This document shows, one piece after another, positions 37,306-47,421 of a DNA stretch of 64,000 nucleotides. This stretch comes from Paraburkholderia phosphatilytica (GTDB lineage Bacteria; Pseudomonadota; Gammaproteobacteria; Burkholderiales; Burkholderiaceae): NCBI RefSeq assembly GCF_003443895.1, contig NZ_QQOA01000002.1, forward strand, positions 310,001 through 374,000. Reading direction: 5' to 3'. The notes beneath the pieces were generated by a model that saw only the letters and a list, made by a program, of their open reading frames with translations, made no database searches and had not been told where the DNA came from. A program made the translations under genes and the position numbers. Numbering within the stretch: position 1 is the first letter of the stretch; every line of letters begins with the position of its first letter.

Positions 37306-39804
37306 ATGGGCTGGTTCATCGTTGCGCTGCTCATCGCAGCGTTCGCGCTGCTATACGTCGAGGCGCCGGCATGGGGATGGCTCGCGTGGATGGTCGTCTG
37401 GGTGGCCGCCGCACGCGTCACGGGCGCGACCGGCACGGCCGGGATGATCGTGCTCGGCATCGTGTTCGTGCTGCCCGCGCTTGCGCTCACGCTGAAGCCA
37501 CTGCGTCGCGCGTATGTCTCGAAGCCGGTGCTCGAAACCTTCCGCAAAATCCTGCCGGAGATGTCGCCGACGGAACGCGACGCGATCGAAGCCGGCACCG
37601 TCTGGTGGGACGCGTCGCTGTTTTCCGGCCGCCCGCACTGGGACTCGTTGCTCGCGCACGGACCCGCGCGCCTCACCGGCGAAGAGCAGGCGTTCCTCGA
37701 TAACGAATGCGAGCGCCTCTGCGATCTCGCCAACGACTGGGAGACCACCGCACTGTGGCAGGACCTGTCGCCGGAAACGTGGCGCTACATCAAGGAACAG
37801 GGCTTCCTCGGCATGATCATTCCGAAGCGCTACGGCGGGAAACAGTTCTCCGCGTACGCGCATTCGCAGGTCATCATGAAGCTCGCGACGCGCTGCTCCG
37901 CCGCGGCTGTGTCGGTGATGGTGCCGAACTCGCTCGGCCCAGCCGAACTGCTGATGCACTACGGCACCGAGGAGCAGAAGAACCACTATCTGCCGCGTCT
38001 CGCGCGCGGCGACGATATCCCCTGCTTCGCGCTGACGAGCCCGTACGCCGGCTCGGATGCTGCCGCGATTCCGGACACCGGCATCGTCTGCAAGGGCATG
38101 CATGACGGCCGCGAGACGGTCGGTTTTCGCGTGACGTGGGACAAGCGCTACATCACGCTCGGGCCCATCGCGACGGTGCTCGGCCTCGCGTTTCGCGTGC
38201 TCGATCCGGACCGTCTGCTCGGCGGCGACGACGAACCCGGCATCACCTGCGCGCTGATTCCGACCGACCATCCGGGCGTCAACATTGGCCGTCGTCACTG
38301 GCCGCTCAACGCGGTGTTCCAGAACGGCCCGAACTCGGGCAAGGACGTGTTCATTCCGCTCGACTGGGTGATCGGCGGACGCACGCAGGTCGGCAACGGC
38401 TGGCGCATGCTGATGGAGTGTCTCGCGGCAGGCCGCGCGATCTCGCTGCCGTCGTCGAACGTCGGGATGGCGAAGCTCACGGTGCGCGGCACCGGCGCGT
38501 ATGCCGCGGTGCGCCGCCAGTTCCGCACGCCGGTCGGCAAGTTCGAGGGCGTGCAGGAAGCGCTCGGCCGCATGGGCGGCAACCTGTACGTGATGGACGC
38601 CGCGCGGCGGCTGTCCGCGCATGCAGTCGACCTCGGCGAAAAACCGTCGGTGATCTCGGCGATCGCGAAGTATCACATCACCGAACGCGCGCGCAAGATC
38701 ATCAACGACGGCATGGACGTCGTGGCCGGCAAGGGCATCTGCATGGGCCCGTCGAACTTCCTCGCCCGCGCGTACCAGCAGGTGCCGATTGCGATCACCG
38801 TCGAAGGCGCGAACATCCTCACGCGCTGCCTGATCATCTTCGGCCAGGGCGCGATCCGCTGCCATCCGTACGTGCTGAAGGAGATGGCCGCGACCCAGGA
38901 GGCCGATCGCGCGAAAGCGCTCATCGATTTCGATTCGGCATGCTTCGGGCACCTGAGCTTCACCGCGTCGAACGTGGTACGCGGCATCGCACATGCGTTC
39001 ACCGGCGCCCTGCTGATTCCGAAGCCGCAGCGCGCGGACCCGCGCATGGTCGCGTACTACCGCGCGGCCACGCGTCTGTCCACCGCGTTCGCGCTGCTCG
39101 CCGATGTATCGATGCTCGCGCTCGGCGGCGAGCTGAAGCGGCGCGAGCGCCTCTCCGCGCGTCTCGGCGACGTGCTGTCGCAGCTCTACCTGATCTCCGC
39201 GACGCTCAAGCGTTTCGAGGACGAAGGCCGTCAGCAGGACGATCTGCCGCTCGTGCGCTGGGGCGTGGAAGACGCGCTGCTGCAGGCGTACCAGGCGTTC
39301 GACGGCGTGCTCGCGAACTATCCGAACCGTGCCGCGGCAGCGTTCGTGCGGCTCGTCGCGTTCCCGTTCGGCATACCGCATCGCGCGCCGTCGGATACGC
39401 TCGGCAGCGAGATCGCCGAGCTGATGCAGACGCCCGGCGCCGCCCGCGACCGGCTGATCGCCGATTCGTACGTGCCGCACGTCGACGTCGACGCGCTCGG
39501 CTATGGCGAGGTCGTGTTCGCGCTGACGCCGCGCGTCGCTGAGATCGAGCACAAGCTGCGCGCCGCCGTGAAGGACGGCCGCCTCGCACCGATGCCGCAG
39601 AGTCTCGCGCAGCTCGACGCGTGGACCGACATCGCGCTCGGCAAGGGACTCATCGACGCCGAAGAACGTCGTATCCTCGATGACTATGCGCGGTACGGCG
39701 CCGAGGTCGTCAAGGTGGACGACTTCCCTGCCGACTTCGGTCTCCTGCAAGACCTGCAAAAGCGTCAGGACGCGCTGGACAAGGCGATGGAGCTCGCCGC
39801 CTGA
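37306..39804 (+). CDS. fadE: FadE-type acyl-CoA dehydrogenase
   Basis: An 832-residue enzyme of the long FadE type (E. coli FadE is of similar length), oxidising acyl-CoA to enoyl-CoA. It has an N-terminal membrane region (WFIVALLIAAFALLYVE and a second segment around VTGATGTAGMIVLGIVFVLPALAL), then the dehydrogenase core (FLGMIIPKRYGGKQFSAYAH, ALTSPYAGSDAAAIPDTG, GRNxx-type flavin contacts, INDGMDVVAGKGICMG) and a long C-terminal domain of FadE type. The ATG follows AAGGGAGGA. It is the first enzyme gene after the TetR regulator. Confidence 0.94.
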   Translation: MGWFIVALLIAAFALLYVEAPAWGWLAWMVVWVAAARVTGATGTAGMIVLGIVFVLPALALTLKPLRRAYVSKPVLETFRKILPEMSPTERDAIEAGTVWWDASLFSGRPHWDSLLAHGPARLTGEEQAFLDNECERLCDLANDWETTALWQDLSPETWRYIKEQGFLGMIIPKRYGGKQFSAYAHSQVIMKLATRCSAAAVSVMVPNSLGPAELLMHYGTEEQKNHYLPRLARGDDIPCFALTSPYAGSDAAAIPDTGIVCKGMHDGRETVGFRVTWDKRYITLGPIATVLGLAFRVLDPDRLLGGDDEPGITCALIPTDHPGVNIGRRHWPLNAVFQNGPNSGKDVFIPLDWVIGGRTQVGNGWRMLMECLAAGRAISLPSSNVGMAKLTVRGTGAYAAVRRQFRTPVGKFEGVQEALGRMGGNLYVMDAARRLSAHAVDLGEKPSVISAIAKYHITERARKIINDGMDVVAGKGICMGPSNFLARAYQQVPIAITVEGANILTRCLIIFGQGAIRCHPYVLKEMAATQEADRAKALIDFDSACFGHLSFTASNVVRGIAHAFTGALLIPKPQRADPRMVAYYRAATRLSTAFALLADVSMLALGGELKRRERLSARLGDVLSQLYLISATLKRFEDEGRQQDDLPLVRWGVEDALLQAYQAFDGVLANYPNRAAAAFVRLVAFPFGIPHRAPSDTLGSEIAELMQTPGAARDRLIADSYVPHVDVDALGYGEVVFALTPRVAEIEHKLRAAVKDGRLAPMPQSLAQLDAWTDIALGKGLIDAEERRILDDYARYGAEVVKVDDFPADFGLLQDLQKRQDALDKAMELAA

Positions 39805-39915
39805 CGCGCCCGGCCACTTCGGTGGCGGGTGCGGGACAGACGGTTAGTTGCAGGTGCGTCATACAGACATGAGACTATTGCACATCCGAAGCGAGGCCCG
39901 CGAGGCGACCGCACG

Positions 39916-41421
39916 ATGAACGATTCCTACCTGAACTTCGTCAACTCGCCGTTCGGCGGCCGGCTGGTCCGCTCGCTCGGGCTGCCGAAGCCCGAGGTGC
40001 TGCGGCGCTACCGCGCCGACCGGCCCGAGTTCGACGGCATCGTCGCGCTTGGCGCCGCGCGCGAGCCGCAACTGCTCGACAGCTTCGCCGACGTGATCCG
40101 CCGCATCGGCATCACGACGGTTGCGCACGAGAGCGCCGCGCCGTGGATCGCGCTCGCCCAACGCCACGGCCTGATGACGGGCCGCTTCGAACCCGTCGAG
40201 CCGGGTCAGACGGGGCGGGTCGGCGCGCTCGTGTTCGACGCGAGCGGCATTGCCGACAGCAGTCAGCTCGAACCGCTGCATGCGTTCTTTCACGACACGT
40301 TGCGCTCGCTCGGCAAGTGCGGACGCATCGTCGTGCTCGGCCGCGTGCCCGAGACCTGCGCAAGCCCGCGCCAATGGACCGCGCAGCGCGCGCTCGAAGG
40401 CCTGACCCGCTCGCTCGGCAAGGAGGCGCGGCGCGGAATTACGTCGAATCTGGTCTACGTGGAGCCCGGCGCCGACGCGCGCATCGAGGCGACGCTGCGC
40501 TTTCTGCTGTCGCCGCGTTCGGCCTACGTGTCGGGCCAGGTGATCCGCATCGAAGCGCAGGCGAACGCGGGCCTGCCCGCCGACGGCAGCTCGACCGGCA
40601 TCGCGGGCAGCGACCTCACCAATGCGGCGCCCTCCTCCAGCGCGTTGCATCAAGACGACTACGGCCTCGGCGCAAACTTCGACTGGACGCTGCCGCTCTC
40701 CGGTCTGCGCGCGGTCGTGACGGGCGCGGCGCGCGGCATCGGCGCCGCGATCGCGGGCGTGCTGACCGCGCAGGGCGCACACGTGACGGGCGTCGATATC
40801 CCGTCGGCCATCGAAGCGCTCGATTCGACGATGCGCAAGCTCTCGGGCACCGCGCTGCCGCTCGATATCGCCGCGCCGGACGCACCCGCGGCTCTAGTCG
40901 ATGCGTTCGGCGAAGCCGGCATCGACATCATCGTGCACAACGCCGGCATCACGAAAGACAAGACCATCGCGAAGATGACCGACGCCGCGTGGCAGAACGT
41001 GATCGACATCAACCTGTCGGCGCAGGAACGCATCGACGATGCGCTGCTGGCCGCCGGCGCATTGCGCGAAGGCGGACGGATCGTCTGCGTATCGTCGATC
41101 AGCGGCATTGCGGGCAACCTCGGCCAGACCAACTACGCGACCTCGAAAGCCGGCGTGATCGGCCGCGTGGAGAGCATGGCCGCGCCGCTGCGCGAACGCC
41201 GCATCACGATCAACGCGGTCGCGCCCGGCTTCATCGAAACGCAGATGACCGCGAAGATGCCGCTCGCGCTGCGCGAAGCGGGCCGCCGGATGAACTCGAT
41301 GAGCCAGGGCGGTCAGCCCGACGACGTCGCGCAGACCATCGCGTGGCTCGCGCATCCCGGTTCCGCGGGCGTGACGGGCCAGGTCGTGCGGGTCTGCGGA
41401 CAGAGCCTGATCGGAGCGTGA
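39916..41421 (+). CDS. High-molecular-weight FabG (3-oxoacyl reductase)
   Basis: A 501-residue protein with two Rossmann domains. The N-terminal ~230 residues are a degenerate, probably non-catalytic domain. The C-terminal SDR has the cofactor motif VTGAARGIG (~268-276), HNAG, catalytic Ser394 (SSISG) and Tyr407/Lys411 (YATSK). This HMwFabG form is NADH-dependent in characterised members and acts on 3-oxoacyl-CoA or -ACP. Within this operon it would serve as a 3-hydroxyacyl-CoA dehydrogenase. It is 2 bp from the MaoC gene. Confidence 0.93.
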   Translation: MNDSYLNFVNSPFGGRLVRSLGLPKPEVLRRYRADRPEFDGIVALGAAREPQLLDSFADVIRRIGITTVAHESAAPWIALAQRHGLMTGRFEPVEPGQTGRVGALVFDASGIADSSQLEPLHAFFHDTLRSLGKCGRIVVLGRVPETCASPRQWTAQRALEGLTRSLGKEARRGITSNLVYVEPGADARIEATLRFLLSPRSAYVSGQVIRIEAQANAGLPADGSSTGIAGSDLTNAAPSSSALHQDDYGLGANFDWTLPLSGLRAVVTGAARGIGAAIAGVLTAQGAHVTGVDIPSAIEALDSTMRKLSGTALPLDIAAPDAPAALVDAFGEAGIDIIVHNAGITKDKTIAKMTDAAWQNVIDINLSAQERIDDALLAAGALREGGRIVCVSSISGIAGNLGQTNYATSKAGVIGRVESMAAPLRERRITINAVAPGFIETQMTAKMPLALREAGRRMNSMSQGGQPDDVAQTIAWLAHPGSAGVTGQVVRVCGQSLIGA

Positions 41422-41423
41422 CG

Positions 41424-42338
41424 ATGCGCCAACCGTTCGATGCCGTCCCGCCTGGCGGCGCACCGCGAGCGAAAACCGTCGTGCTGCCCGAGCTGCCGAA
41501 GCCGTACGTGCTGTACGGCCGCGCGGCGAGCGGCGTGATCAAGCGCAACCGGCCGCTGCAACTGCCGGCGTTGCGTTACGTGCGGCCGGCGGTGCCGCTC
41601 GATGGCCTCGCGATCGACCGTTATGCGCGTGTGTGCGGCTTCATTCCCGACCACGGCGTACCGCTCACCTATCCGCATCTGCTCGCGTTTCCGCTGCATC
41701 TGATGCTGCTGACGGACCCCGCGTTTCCATGGTCCGCGCTCGGTCTCGTGCACATCGCGAACCGCATCGAGCAGCGCCGGCCGCTCACGATCGGCGACAC
41801 GCTGCGCATCGAAGTGGAGTTCGACGGCTGGCGCCGTCACGACAAGGGCCAGGTATTCGCGCTCGCGACGCGCATCTACCGGCGCGGCGAAGCGGTGTGG
41901 GACGGCGACAGCCTGTACCTGAAGCGCGGTGTCGCGAACCCGCAGGGCGATGCGCCCGCGCCGCTCGACTACGATCGCGACGCGCTGAGGCGCCATTCGC
42001 GCTGGCAGCTACCGCCACAACTAGGCCGCGACTACGCAACGGTGTCCGGCGACTACAACCCGATCCATCTGACGGCGCTGTCGGCGAAGGCGTTCGGCTT
42101 TCGGCGCGCGATCGCGCACGGCATGTGGACGCTCGCGCGCGCCGCGTCCGCACTGCAGCCGCCGAAGCCGCTCGCGAGCGCGACGCTCGCCGGCGAGTTC
42201 AAGACGCCGATGCTGCTGCCGGGCGAAGCGAGCTTCTGGACCGCGTCGCCGTCGCTGATCACGCGCGACTTCGAAGTGCGCGACAAGGCCGCGGAGAAGC
42301 CGCATCTGCGCGGCACGATCGACTGGGTGCTGCGCTAG
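41424..42338 (+). CDS. MaoC-like (R)-specific enoyl hydratase
   Basis: A 304-residue double-hotdog protein. The catalytic hydratase-2 motif is YATVSGDYNPIHLTALSAKAFG followed by FRRAIAHGMWTLA, with the Asp-His pair conserved. The N-terminal half is the second, non-catalytic hotdog. It hydrates enoyl-CoA to the (R)-3-hydroxy form, complementing the FabG-type dehydrogenase. The ATG starts 3 bases after the FabG stop, so translation is coupled. Confidence 0.92.
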   Translation: MRQPFDAVPPGGAPRAKTVVLPELPKPYVLYGRAASGVIKRNRPLQLPALRYVRPAVPLDGLAIDRYARVCGFIPDHGVPLTYPHLLAFPLHLMLLTDPAFPWSALGLVHIANRIEQRRPLTIGDTLRIEVEFDGWRRHDKGQVFALATRIYRRGEAVWDGDSLYLKRGVANPQGDAPAPLDYDRDALRRHSRWQLPPQLGRDYATVSGDYNPIHLTALSAKAFGFRRAIAHGMWTLARAASALQPPKPLASATLAGEFKTPMLLPGEASFWTASPSLITRDFEVRDKAAEKPHLRGTIDWVLR

Positions 42339-42410
42339 CGGCGCGCTACGTGCGCCAAACGCGGCGACGCGCAAAACATCAGGACACACGAACCGACAGG
42401 GAGACCTCCG

Positions 42411-43712
42411 ATGCCCAACCCGCCTCCAGCCGTGCGACGCGTCGCGATCATCGGCGGCAATCGCATTCCGTTCGCGCGCTCGAATACCGCGTACGCGACC
42501 GCATCGAACCAGGAGATGCTGACCTTCACGCTGCAAGGTCTGATCGACCGCTACAACCTGCATGGAATGCGGCTCGGCGAAGTCGCGGCGGGCGCGGTGA
42601 TCAAGCACTCGCGCGACTTCAACCTGACCCGCGAATCCGTGCTGTCGACGACGCTCGCGAAGGAAACGCCCGCGTACGACGTGCAGCAGGCATGCGGCAC
42701 CGGTCTTGAAGCGGCGATCCTCGTTGCCAACAAGATCGCGCTCGGGCAGATCGACGCGGGGATCGCGGGCGGCGTCGATACGACGTCCGATGCGCCGATC
42801 GGCGTCAACGAGCGGATGCGCAAGATCCTGCTGGAAGCGAACCGCAGCCGCACCACCGGCGAGCGCGTCGGCGCGCTGACGAAGCTGCGCCCCGACATGC
42901 TGTTCAAGCCGCTGCTGCCGCGCAACAACGAGCCGCGCACCGGCCTTTCGATGGGCGAGCACTGCGAGCGGATGGCGAAGCGCTGGAGCATCGCGCGCGA
43001 AGCGCAGGACGCACTCGCGTACGAGAGCCACCGCAAGCTCACCGACGCTTACGCGAACGGCTTCATGAACGATCTGATGACGCCGTACCGCGGGCTCGCG
43101 CGCGACAACAACCTGCGCGCAGAACTGTCGATGGAAAAGCTCAGCACGCTCAAGCCCGTGTTCGACCGCGACGCGGGCACGCTGACCGCGGGCAATTCGA
43201 CGCCGCTCACCGACGGCGCGTCCGCCGTGCTGCTCGCGAGCGACGCGTGGGCCGAAGCGCACGATCTGCCGGTGCTCGCGTATCTGAGCTGGTCGGAGAC
43301 GGCCGCGGTGGACTTCTTTGAGAAGAACGAAGGCCTCCTGATGGCGCCCGCCTACGCGGTGCCGCGAATGCTCGCGCGCGCGGGCCTGACGCTCGCGGAC
43401 TTCGACCGGTTCGAGATTCACGAGGCGTTCGCCGCGCAGGTGCTCTGCACGCTCGCCGCGTGGGAAGACGACGAATACTGCCGCACGCAGCTCGGATTCG
43501 ATGGTCCGTTCGGCTCGATCGACCGCGCGAAACTGAACGTCAACGGCGGCTCGCTCGCGACCGGCCATCCGTTCGCCGCGACGGGCGGCCGCATCGTAGC
43601 CGGCCTCGCGAAGATGCTGACGCAGCTCGACAAGCCCGACGGCACCGCGCGCGGGCTGATCTCGATCTGTGCGGCGGGTGGCCAGGGCGTCGTCGCGATA
43701 CTCGAGCGCTGA
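42411..43712 (+). CDS. Acetyl-CoA C-acyltransferase (thiolase, FadI-like)
   Basis: A 433-residue thiolase. The nucleophile is Cys95 (QQACGTGLEAA), with His337 (EIHEAFAAQ) and Cys420 (ICAAGGQG) completing the active site, and NVNGGSLATGHPFAATGGR as the substrate loop. The length and opening (RRVAIIGGNRIPFARSNTAY) fit the FadI/long-chain group. It cleaves 3-ketoacyl-CoA to acetyl-CoA and a shortened acyl-CoA. It lies between MaoC and FadD in the same direction. Confidence 0.95.
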   Translation: MPNPPPAVRRVAIIGGNRIPFARSNTAYATASNQEMLTFTLQGLIDRYNLHGMRLGEVAAGAVIKHSRDFNLTRESVLSTTLAKETPAYDVQQACGTGLEAAILVANKIALGQIDAGIAGGVDTTSDAPIGVNERMRKILLEANRSRTTGERVGALTKLRPDMLFKPLLPRNNEPRTGLSMGEHCERMAKRWSIAREAQDALAYESHRKLTDAYANGFMNDLMTPYRGLARDNNLRAELSMEKLSTLKPVFDRDAGTLTAGNSTPLTDGASAVLLASDAWAEAHDLPVLAYLSWSETAAVDFFEKNEGLLMAPAYAVPRMLARAGLTLADFDRFEIHEAFAAQVLCTLAAWEDDEYCRTQLGFDGPFGSIDRAKLNVNGGSLATGHPFAATGGRIVAGLAKMLTQLDKPDGTARGLISICAAGGQGVVAILER

Positions 43713-43771
43713 TGCGCGACGCGCTCAACGGTTCACAGCACATTCACATAAAGACACAGGGAGACACGATC

Positions 43772-45544
43772 ATGAACCAGCCAGCCCGGGGCGATTCCGT
43801 CCGGACAGACGCGCCCGCGTCTTCGTCATCCGCTGTACCCAACACCGACGGCATCTGGTACGCGTCCTATCCGCCCGGCGTGCCGCACGAGGTGGACGTC
43901 ACGCAGTACCAGTCGATCGTGCAGTTCTTCGACGAATGCATCGAGCAGTTCCGCGAGCGGGTTGCGTACGTGAGCGTCGGCGAGAACATGACCTACGGCG
44001 AACTCGCGCGCAAGGCGAATGCGTTCGCCGCGTATCTGCAGAGCCTCGGCGTGAAGCCCGGCGAGCGCGTCGCGATCATGCTGCCGAACACGTTCCAGTA
44101 CCCGGTCGCGCTGTTCGGCACGCTGAAGGCGGGCGCCGTCGTCGTGAACGTGAATCCGCTCTATACCGTGCGCGAGCTCGCGCATCAGCTGAAAGACAGC
44201 GGCGCGCAGACGATCATCGTGTTCGAGAACTTCGCGAAGACCGTCGAGGACGCGCTGCCCGGCACGCGCGTCGAAAACGTGATCGTGACGGGTCTCGGCG
44301 ACCTGCTTGGCGACGGCCTGAACCTGAAGGGGCGCCTGCTGAATTTCGTGCTGCGCCACGTGAAGAAGATGGTGCCGAAATACGCGCTGCCGCAGGCCGT
44401 GACGCTGCTCGACGCGCTGAAGGCCGGCTACGGCCGCACGCTTACGCCCGTCACGCTGCATCCCGAAGACATCGCGTTTCTGCAGTACACAGGCGGCACG
44501 ACGGGCGTCGCGAAAGGCGCGATGCTCGCGCACCGCAACATCATCGCGAACCTGCTGCAGGCGAAGGTGTGGTCCGCGGACCAGCTCACCGGCGACGTCG
44601 AGACCGTGCTCACGCCACTGCCGCTCTATCACATCTATTCGCTCACGCTGAACGCGCTGATCTTCATGGGGCTCGGCGGACGCAACATCCTGATCGCGAA
44701 TCCGCGCGACACGAAGCGCGTGATGATGATCATCCGTCACGAGAAGTTCACGGGCATCACCGCGGTCAACACGCTCTACAACGCGTTCCTCGACAACGAG
44801 GAATTCCGCAAGCGCGACTTCTCCGACCTGAAGCTCGCGATGGCGGGCGGCATGGCCACGCAGAAGGCCGTAGCGGACCGCTTCAAGGCGGTGACGGGCA
44901 AACCGATCGTCGAAGGCTACGGGCTCACCGAATGCTCGCCGATCGTGTCGATGAATCCGGTCGACCTGTCGAACATGCGCGATTTCGAAGGCTCGATCGG
45001 CTTGCCCGCGCCATCGACGCAGGTGCGCTTTCGCAAGGACGACGGCACGTGGGCGAACATCGGCGAAGCGGGCGAGCTGTGCGTAAAGGGTCCGCAGGTG
45101 ATGAAGGGCTACTGGAACCGCCCGGAGGAAACCGCGAAGGTGATCGACGCCGACGGCTGGCTCGCAACCGGCGACATCGGCGTGATGGACGAGCACGGCT
45201 ACATCAAGCTGATCGACCGCAAGAAGGACATGATTCTCGTATCCGGCTTCAACGTATATCCGAACGAGATCGAGGACGTGCTGGCGATGCACCCGGACGT
45301 GCGCGAGGTGGCGGCGATCGGCGTGCCCGACCCGGCGCAGGGCGAGCGCGTGAAGGTGTTCGTGGTGGCTCGCAACCCCACGCTCACGGCGGAGGCCGTG
45401 ATCCAGCACTGCCGCAAGCATCTGACGGGCTACAAGGTGCCGAAGCTCGTCGAGTTCAGGAGCGAGCTGCCGCAGACCAACGTCGGCAAGATTCTGCGCC
45501 GCGCGCTGCGCGACGAGGAACTGCGCAAGCTGACACAGAACTGA
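43772..45544 (+). CDS. fadD: Long-chain fatty-acid--CoA ligase
   Basis: A 590-residue ANL-superfamily enzyme that activates long-chain fatty acids to acyl-CoA at the inner membrane. The P-loop is LQYTGGTTGVAKGAML, then YGLTECSPIVSMNP (A5), GWLATGDIGVMDEHGYIKLIDRKKDMILVSGFNVYPNEIEDVL (A7/A8) and the catalytic Lys near the C terminus in TNVGKILRR. The first ~25 residues are a Ser/Ala-rich extension. The ATG follows CAGGGAGA. It closes the beta-oxidation run. Confidence 0.95.
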   Translation: MNQPARGDSVRTDAPASSSSAVPNTDGIWYASYPPGVPHEVDVTQYQSIVQFFDECIEQFRERVAYVSVGENMTYGELARKANAFAAYLQSLGVKPGERVAIMLPNTFQYPVALFGTLKAGAVVVNVNPLYTVRELAHQLKDSGAQTIIVFENFAKTVEDALPGTRVENVIVTGLGDLLGDGLNLKGRLLNFVLRHVKKMVPKYALPQAVTLLDALKAGYGRTLTPVTLHPEDIAFLQYTGGTTGVAKGAMLAHRNIIANLLQAKVWSADQLTGDVETVLTPLPLYHIYSLTLNALIFMGLGGRNILIANPRDTKRVMMIIRHEKFTGITAVNTLYNAFLDNEEFRKRDFSDLKLAMAGGMATQKAVADRFKAVTGKPIVEGYGLTECSPIVSMNPVDLSNMRDFEGSIGLPAPSTQVRFRKDDGTWANIGEAGELCVKGPQVMKGYWNRPEETAKVIDADGWLATGDIGVMDEHGYIKLIDRKKDMILVSGFNVYPNEIEDVLAMHPDVREVAAIGVPDPAQGERVKVFVVARNPTLTAEAVIQHCRKHLTGYKVPKLVEFRSELPQTNVGKILRRALRDEELRKLTQN

Positions 45545-45672
45545 GGTAGAACCGAAGCCGCGCTGACGCGGAACCGGCACGGCATTCGGGAACAAATGCA
45601 GGTTTCAAACGTTTAGCCTTAGGTGGCGACGCTGCGCCGCACGCCGCGAACCGTGCAGAATGACGGTCGCGG

Positions 45673-45708
45673 CGGTGGGCACGGCGGTAGGTACGTCGGT
45701 AGGCACGG
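45673..45708. repeat. 12-bp imperfect tandem repeat, three units
   Basis: CGGTGGGCACGG, CGGTAGGTACGT and CGGTAGGCACGG follow each other upstream of the DUF1571 gene. If the gene started at the ATG at 45660 it would encode VGTAVGTSVGTAV; the later start makes it non-coding. Confidence 0.6.
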
Positions 45709-45788
45709 CAGTTGCCTCGCTGCACTTCGTACGCGCGCGCGATGAACCGCCGCCCGCCCTGGTTGAAACGTTTCTGGAGATCCTGCCG

Positions 45789-46877
45789 ATGACGCACCGG
45801 TTTCTGCCGCCGCAGATTTTGTCGCTGTTTTCGCTGCTGCTATCGCCCCTGTCCGCACCGCTTGTTGCACGGCTCTTTGTGCCGCGCTTTGCATCGGCCT
45901 CCGTTCCGAACGTTGCCGGCCTGACCACCGTCGCCGCGCTGTCCGCATGCCTGATCGCCTTTGCGCCGGCCGCCGCCGCACAGACCAACGGCGTGCCGAG
46001 CGCGGTGACCGATGCCGCGAGCGCCGCCTCCGCCGCCGCGGCCACCGCCTCCGCGGCGGACGTCGCTGCCGCGCCTGCCAACGTGTCGCCTCCGAAAACG
46101 CCGCCCGAACAGGTCGGCAAGCTCACGCTCGACCAGCAGGTGAAATGGCTGCAGCGCGCCGCGCAAAGCGGCATGCTGGAAACACTGAGCGACGACGCGC
46201 TCACCTCCCTGTTCCGCTCGCTCGATCCGCTCGCGGTGCCGCGCTATATCCGCGAAGGACCGAACGGCTATCCGTCGTACACGTTCACGATGCTGCGGTC
46301 CGAGCGCATTCGCGGACAGTGGCCGTCGAAGCCCGATCACATGCTCGTGAAGCTGACGCGCGAACCGCTCAGGATCTACGCGAAGTGGTTGCCTGACGGC
46401 GCGCACGCGGGCCAGGAAATCATCTACGACGAGACGAAGCGCAGCGACGAAATGTACGGGCATCTGGGCGGCATCCTCGGCATGATGCCGCTGTGGACGT
46501 CGATCACCGGCACGCTCGCGCACTCGCAGTCGAACCATCAGGTGCGCGACCTCGGCACCGAGTTCATCGCGACGCAGTACCTGAACGAAGGCAAACAGCT
46601 CGCGAAAGCCGGCGACGCGCCGCAGCAGACCATCGACGTGAAAACGATCGACGGCGTGCGCGTCGTCACCTTCACGTTCGATACGCCGACCGGGCAGCCG
46701 CAGTACTACGCGAAGAAGGAAACGCTTGGCCTCGATCTGCGTCATCCGTATTTCCGCACCGTGGAGTCGTACAGCAACGACGGGCAGCTGTTCGAACGGA
46801 TCGTGTTCGAAAAGATCATGCCGCAGACTTTGGACGACAGTGCATTCGATCCGAAGAATCGCGCCTATAAGTTTTGA
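45789..46877 (+). CDS. DUF1571 family exported protein
   Basis: 362 residues from the ATG preceded by CTGGAG. A long N-terminal region ends in a signal-like segment (LSACLIAFAPAAAAQTNG, cleavage probably after AAA), followed by an Ala-rich linker and the DUF1571 domain (GYPSYTFTMLRSERIRGQW..KPDHMLVKLTREPLRIYAKWLPDGAHAGQEI). The family resembles periplasmic lipoprotein-carrier-like beta folds. Function unknown. Its 3' end overlaps the convergent gene by 13 bp. Confidence 0.82.
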   Translation: MTHRFLPPQILSLFSLLLSPLSAPLVARLFVPRFASASVPNVAGLTTVAALSACLIAFAPAAAAQTNGVPSAVTDAASAASAAAATASAADVAAAPANVSPPKTPPEQVGKLTLDQQVKWLQRAAQSGMLETLSDDALTSLFRSLDPLAVPRYIREGPNGYPSYTFTMLRSERIRGQWPSKPDHMLVKLTREPLRIYAKWLPDGAHAGQEIIYDETKRSDEMYGHLGGILGMMPLWTSITGTLAHSQSNHQVRDLGTEFIATQYLNEGKQLAKAGDAPQQTIDVKTIDGVRVVTFTFDTPTGQPQYYAKKETLGLDLRHPYFRTVESYSNDGQLFERIVFEKIMPQTLDDSAFDPKNRAYKF

Positions 46878-47359
46878 GCTGGAAGCGTGGTGCCTGTGGT
46901 GCGCGCAGTGCGTTCGAGCGTGAAGGCGATGGCGGCAGCTGTGCGCGAGCGCTCTCCGCTCGTGTCGTCTCTGCCGCAGTTGAGTGCGTGATGCAACGCG
47001 AAGCCCGGCGCGCAGGCAAGCCGTTGCAGCACGAAGCCGTCCGACGCGCGCGTGACGCCGAACAGCGTGACGGGCACATCGGGTGCGTGTGAATCGTCGA
47101 TGCGCAGACGCGATGCGAGCGTTGTATGCCACAGCGCGCCGATATCGTCGGCGGCATCGAAGAGCGGCACATCCACCGCCCGCATGCGGCGCGCGAATTC
47201 GACGGACACCGGAAGCGTCGAATCGAAGACTGCCAAAGCGTGACCCGTTCGATCCACACCGATGCCCGACGCGCGAACCCGCGGCGTGAAAAGCGCCAGC
47301 GGCAGCGCTTCGCTCGCCGTAAGCCAGAACCCGCTCATCACGAAATCGCGTCGTTGCAT
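46865..47359 (-). CDS. Exported hypothetical protein with twin-arginine-like signal
   Basis: 164 residues from the ATG of MQRRDF. The start MQRRDFVMSGFWLTASEALPLALF has a twin-arginine-like pattern followed by a hydrophobic stretch. The rest (TGHALAVFDSTLPVSVEFARRM...LFGVTRASDGFVLQRLA) matches no family I recognise. It lies 62 bp downstream of the VAO-type oxidoreductase gene and is probably its operon partner. It overlaps the convergent DUF1571 gene by 13 bp. Confidence 0.7.
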   Translation of the reverse strand: MQRRDFVMSGFWLTASEALPLALFTPRVRASGIGVDRTGHALAVFDSTLPVSVEFARRMRAVDVPLFDAADDIGALWHTTLASRLRIDDSHAPDVPVTLFGVTRASDGFVLQRLACAPGFALHHALNCGRDDTSGERSRTAAAIAFTLERTARTTGTTLPAQNL

Positions 47360-47421
47360 GACCGTTGCCTTTTCCCTCGCGCTCTCGCCGGGTGCGTACT
47401 TCAAAGCGCTGCTACGCGCCG

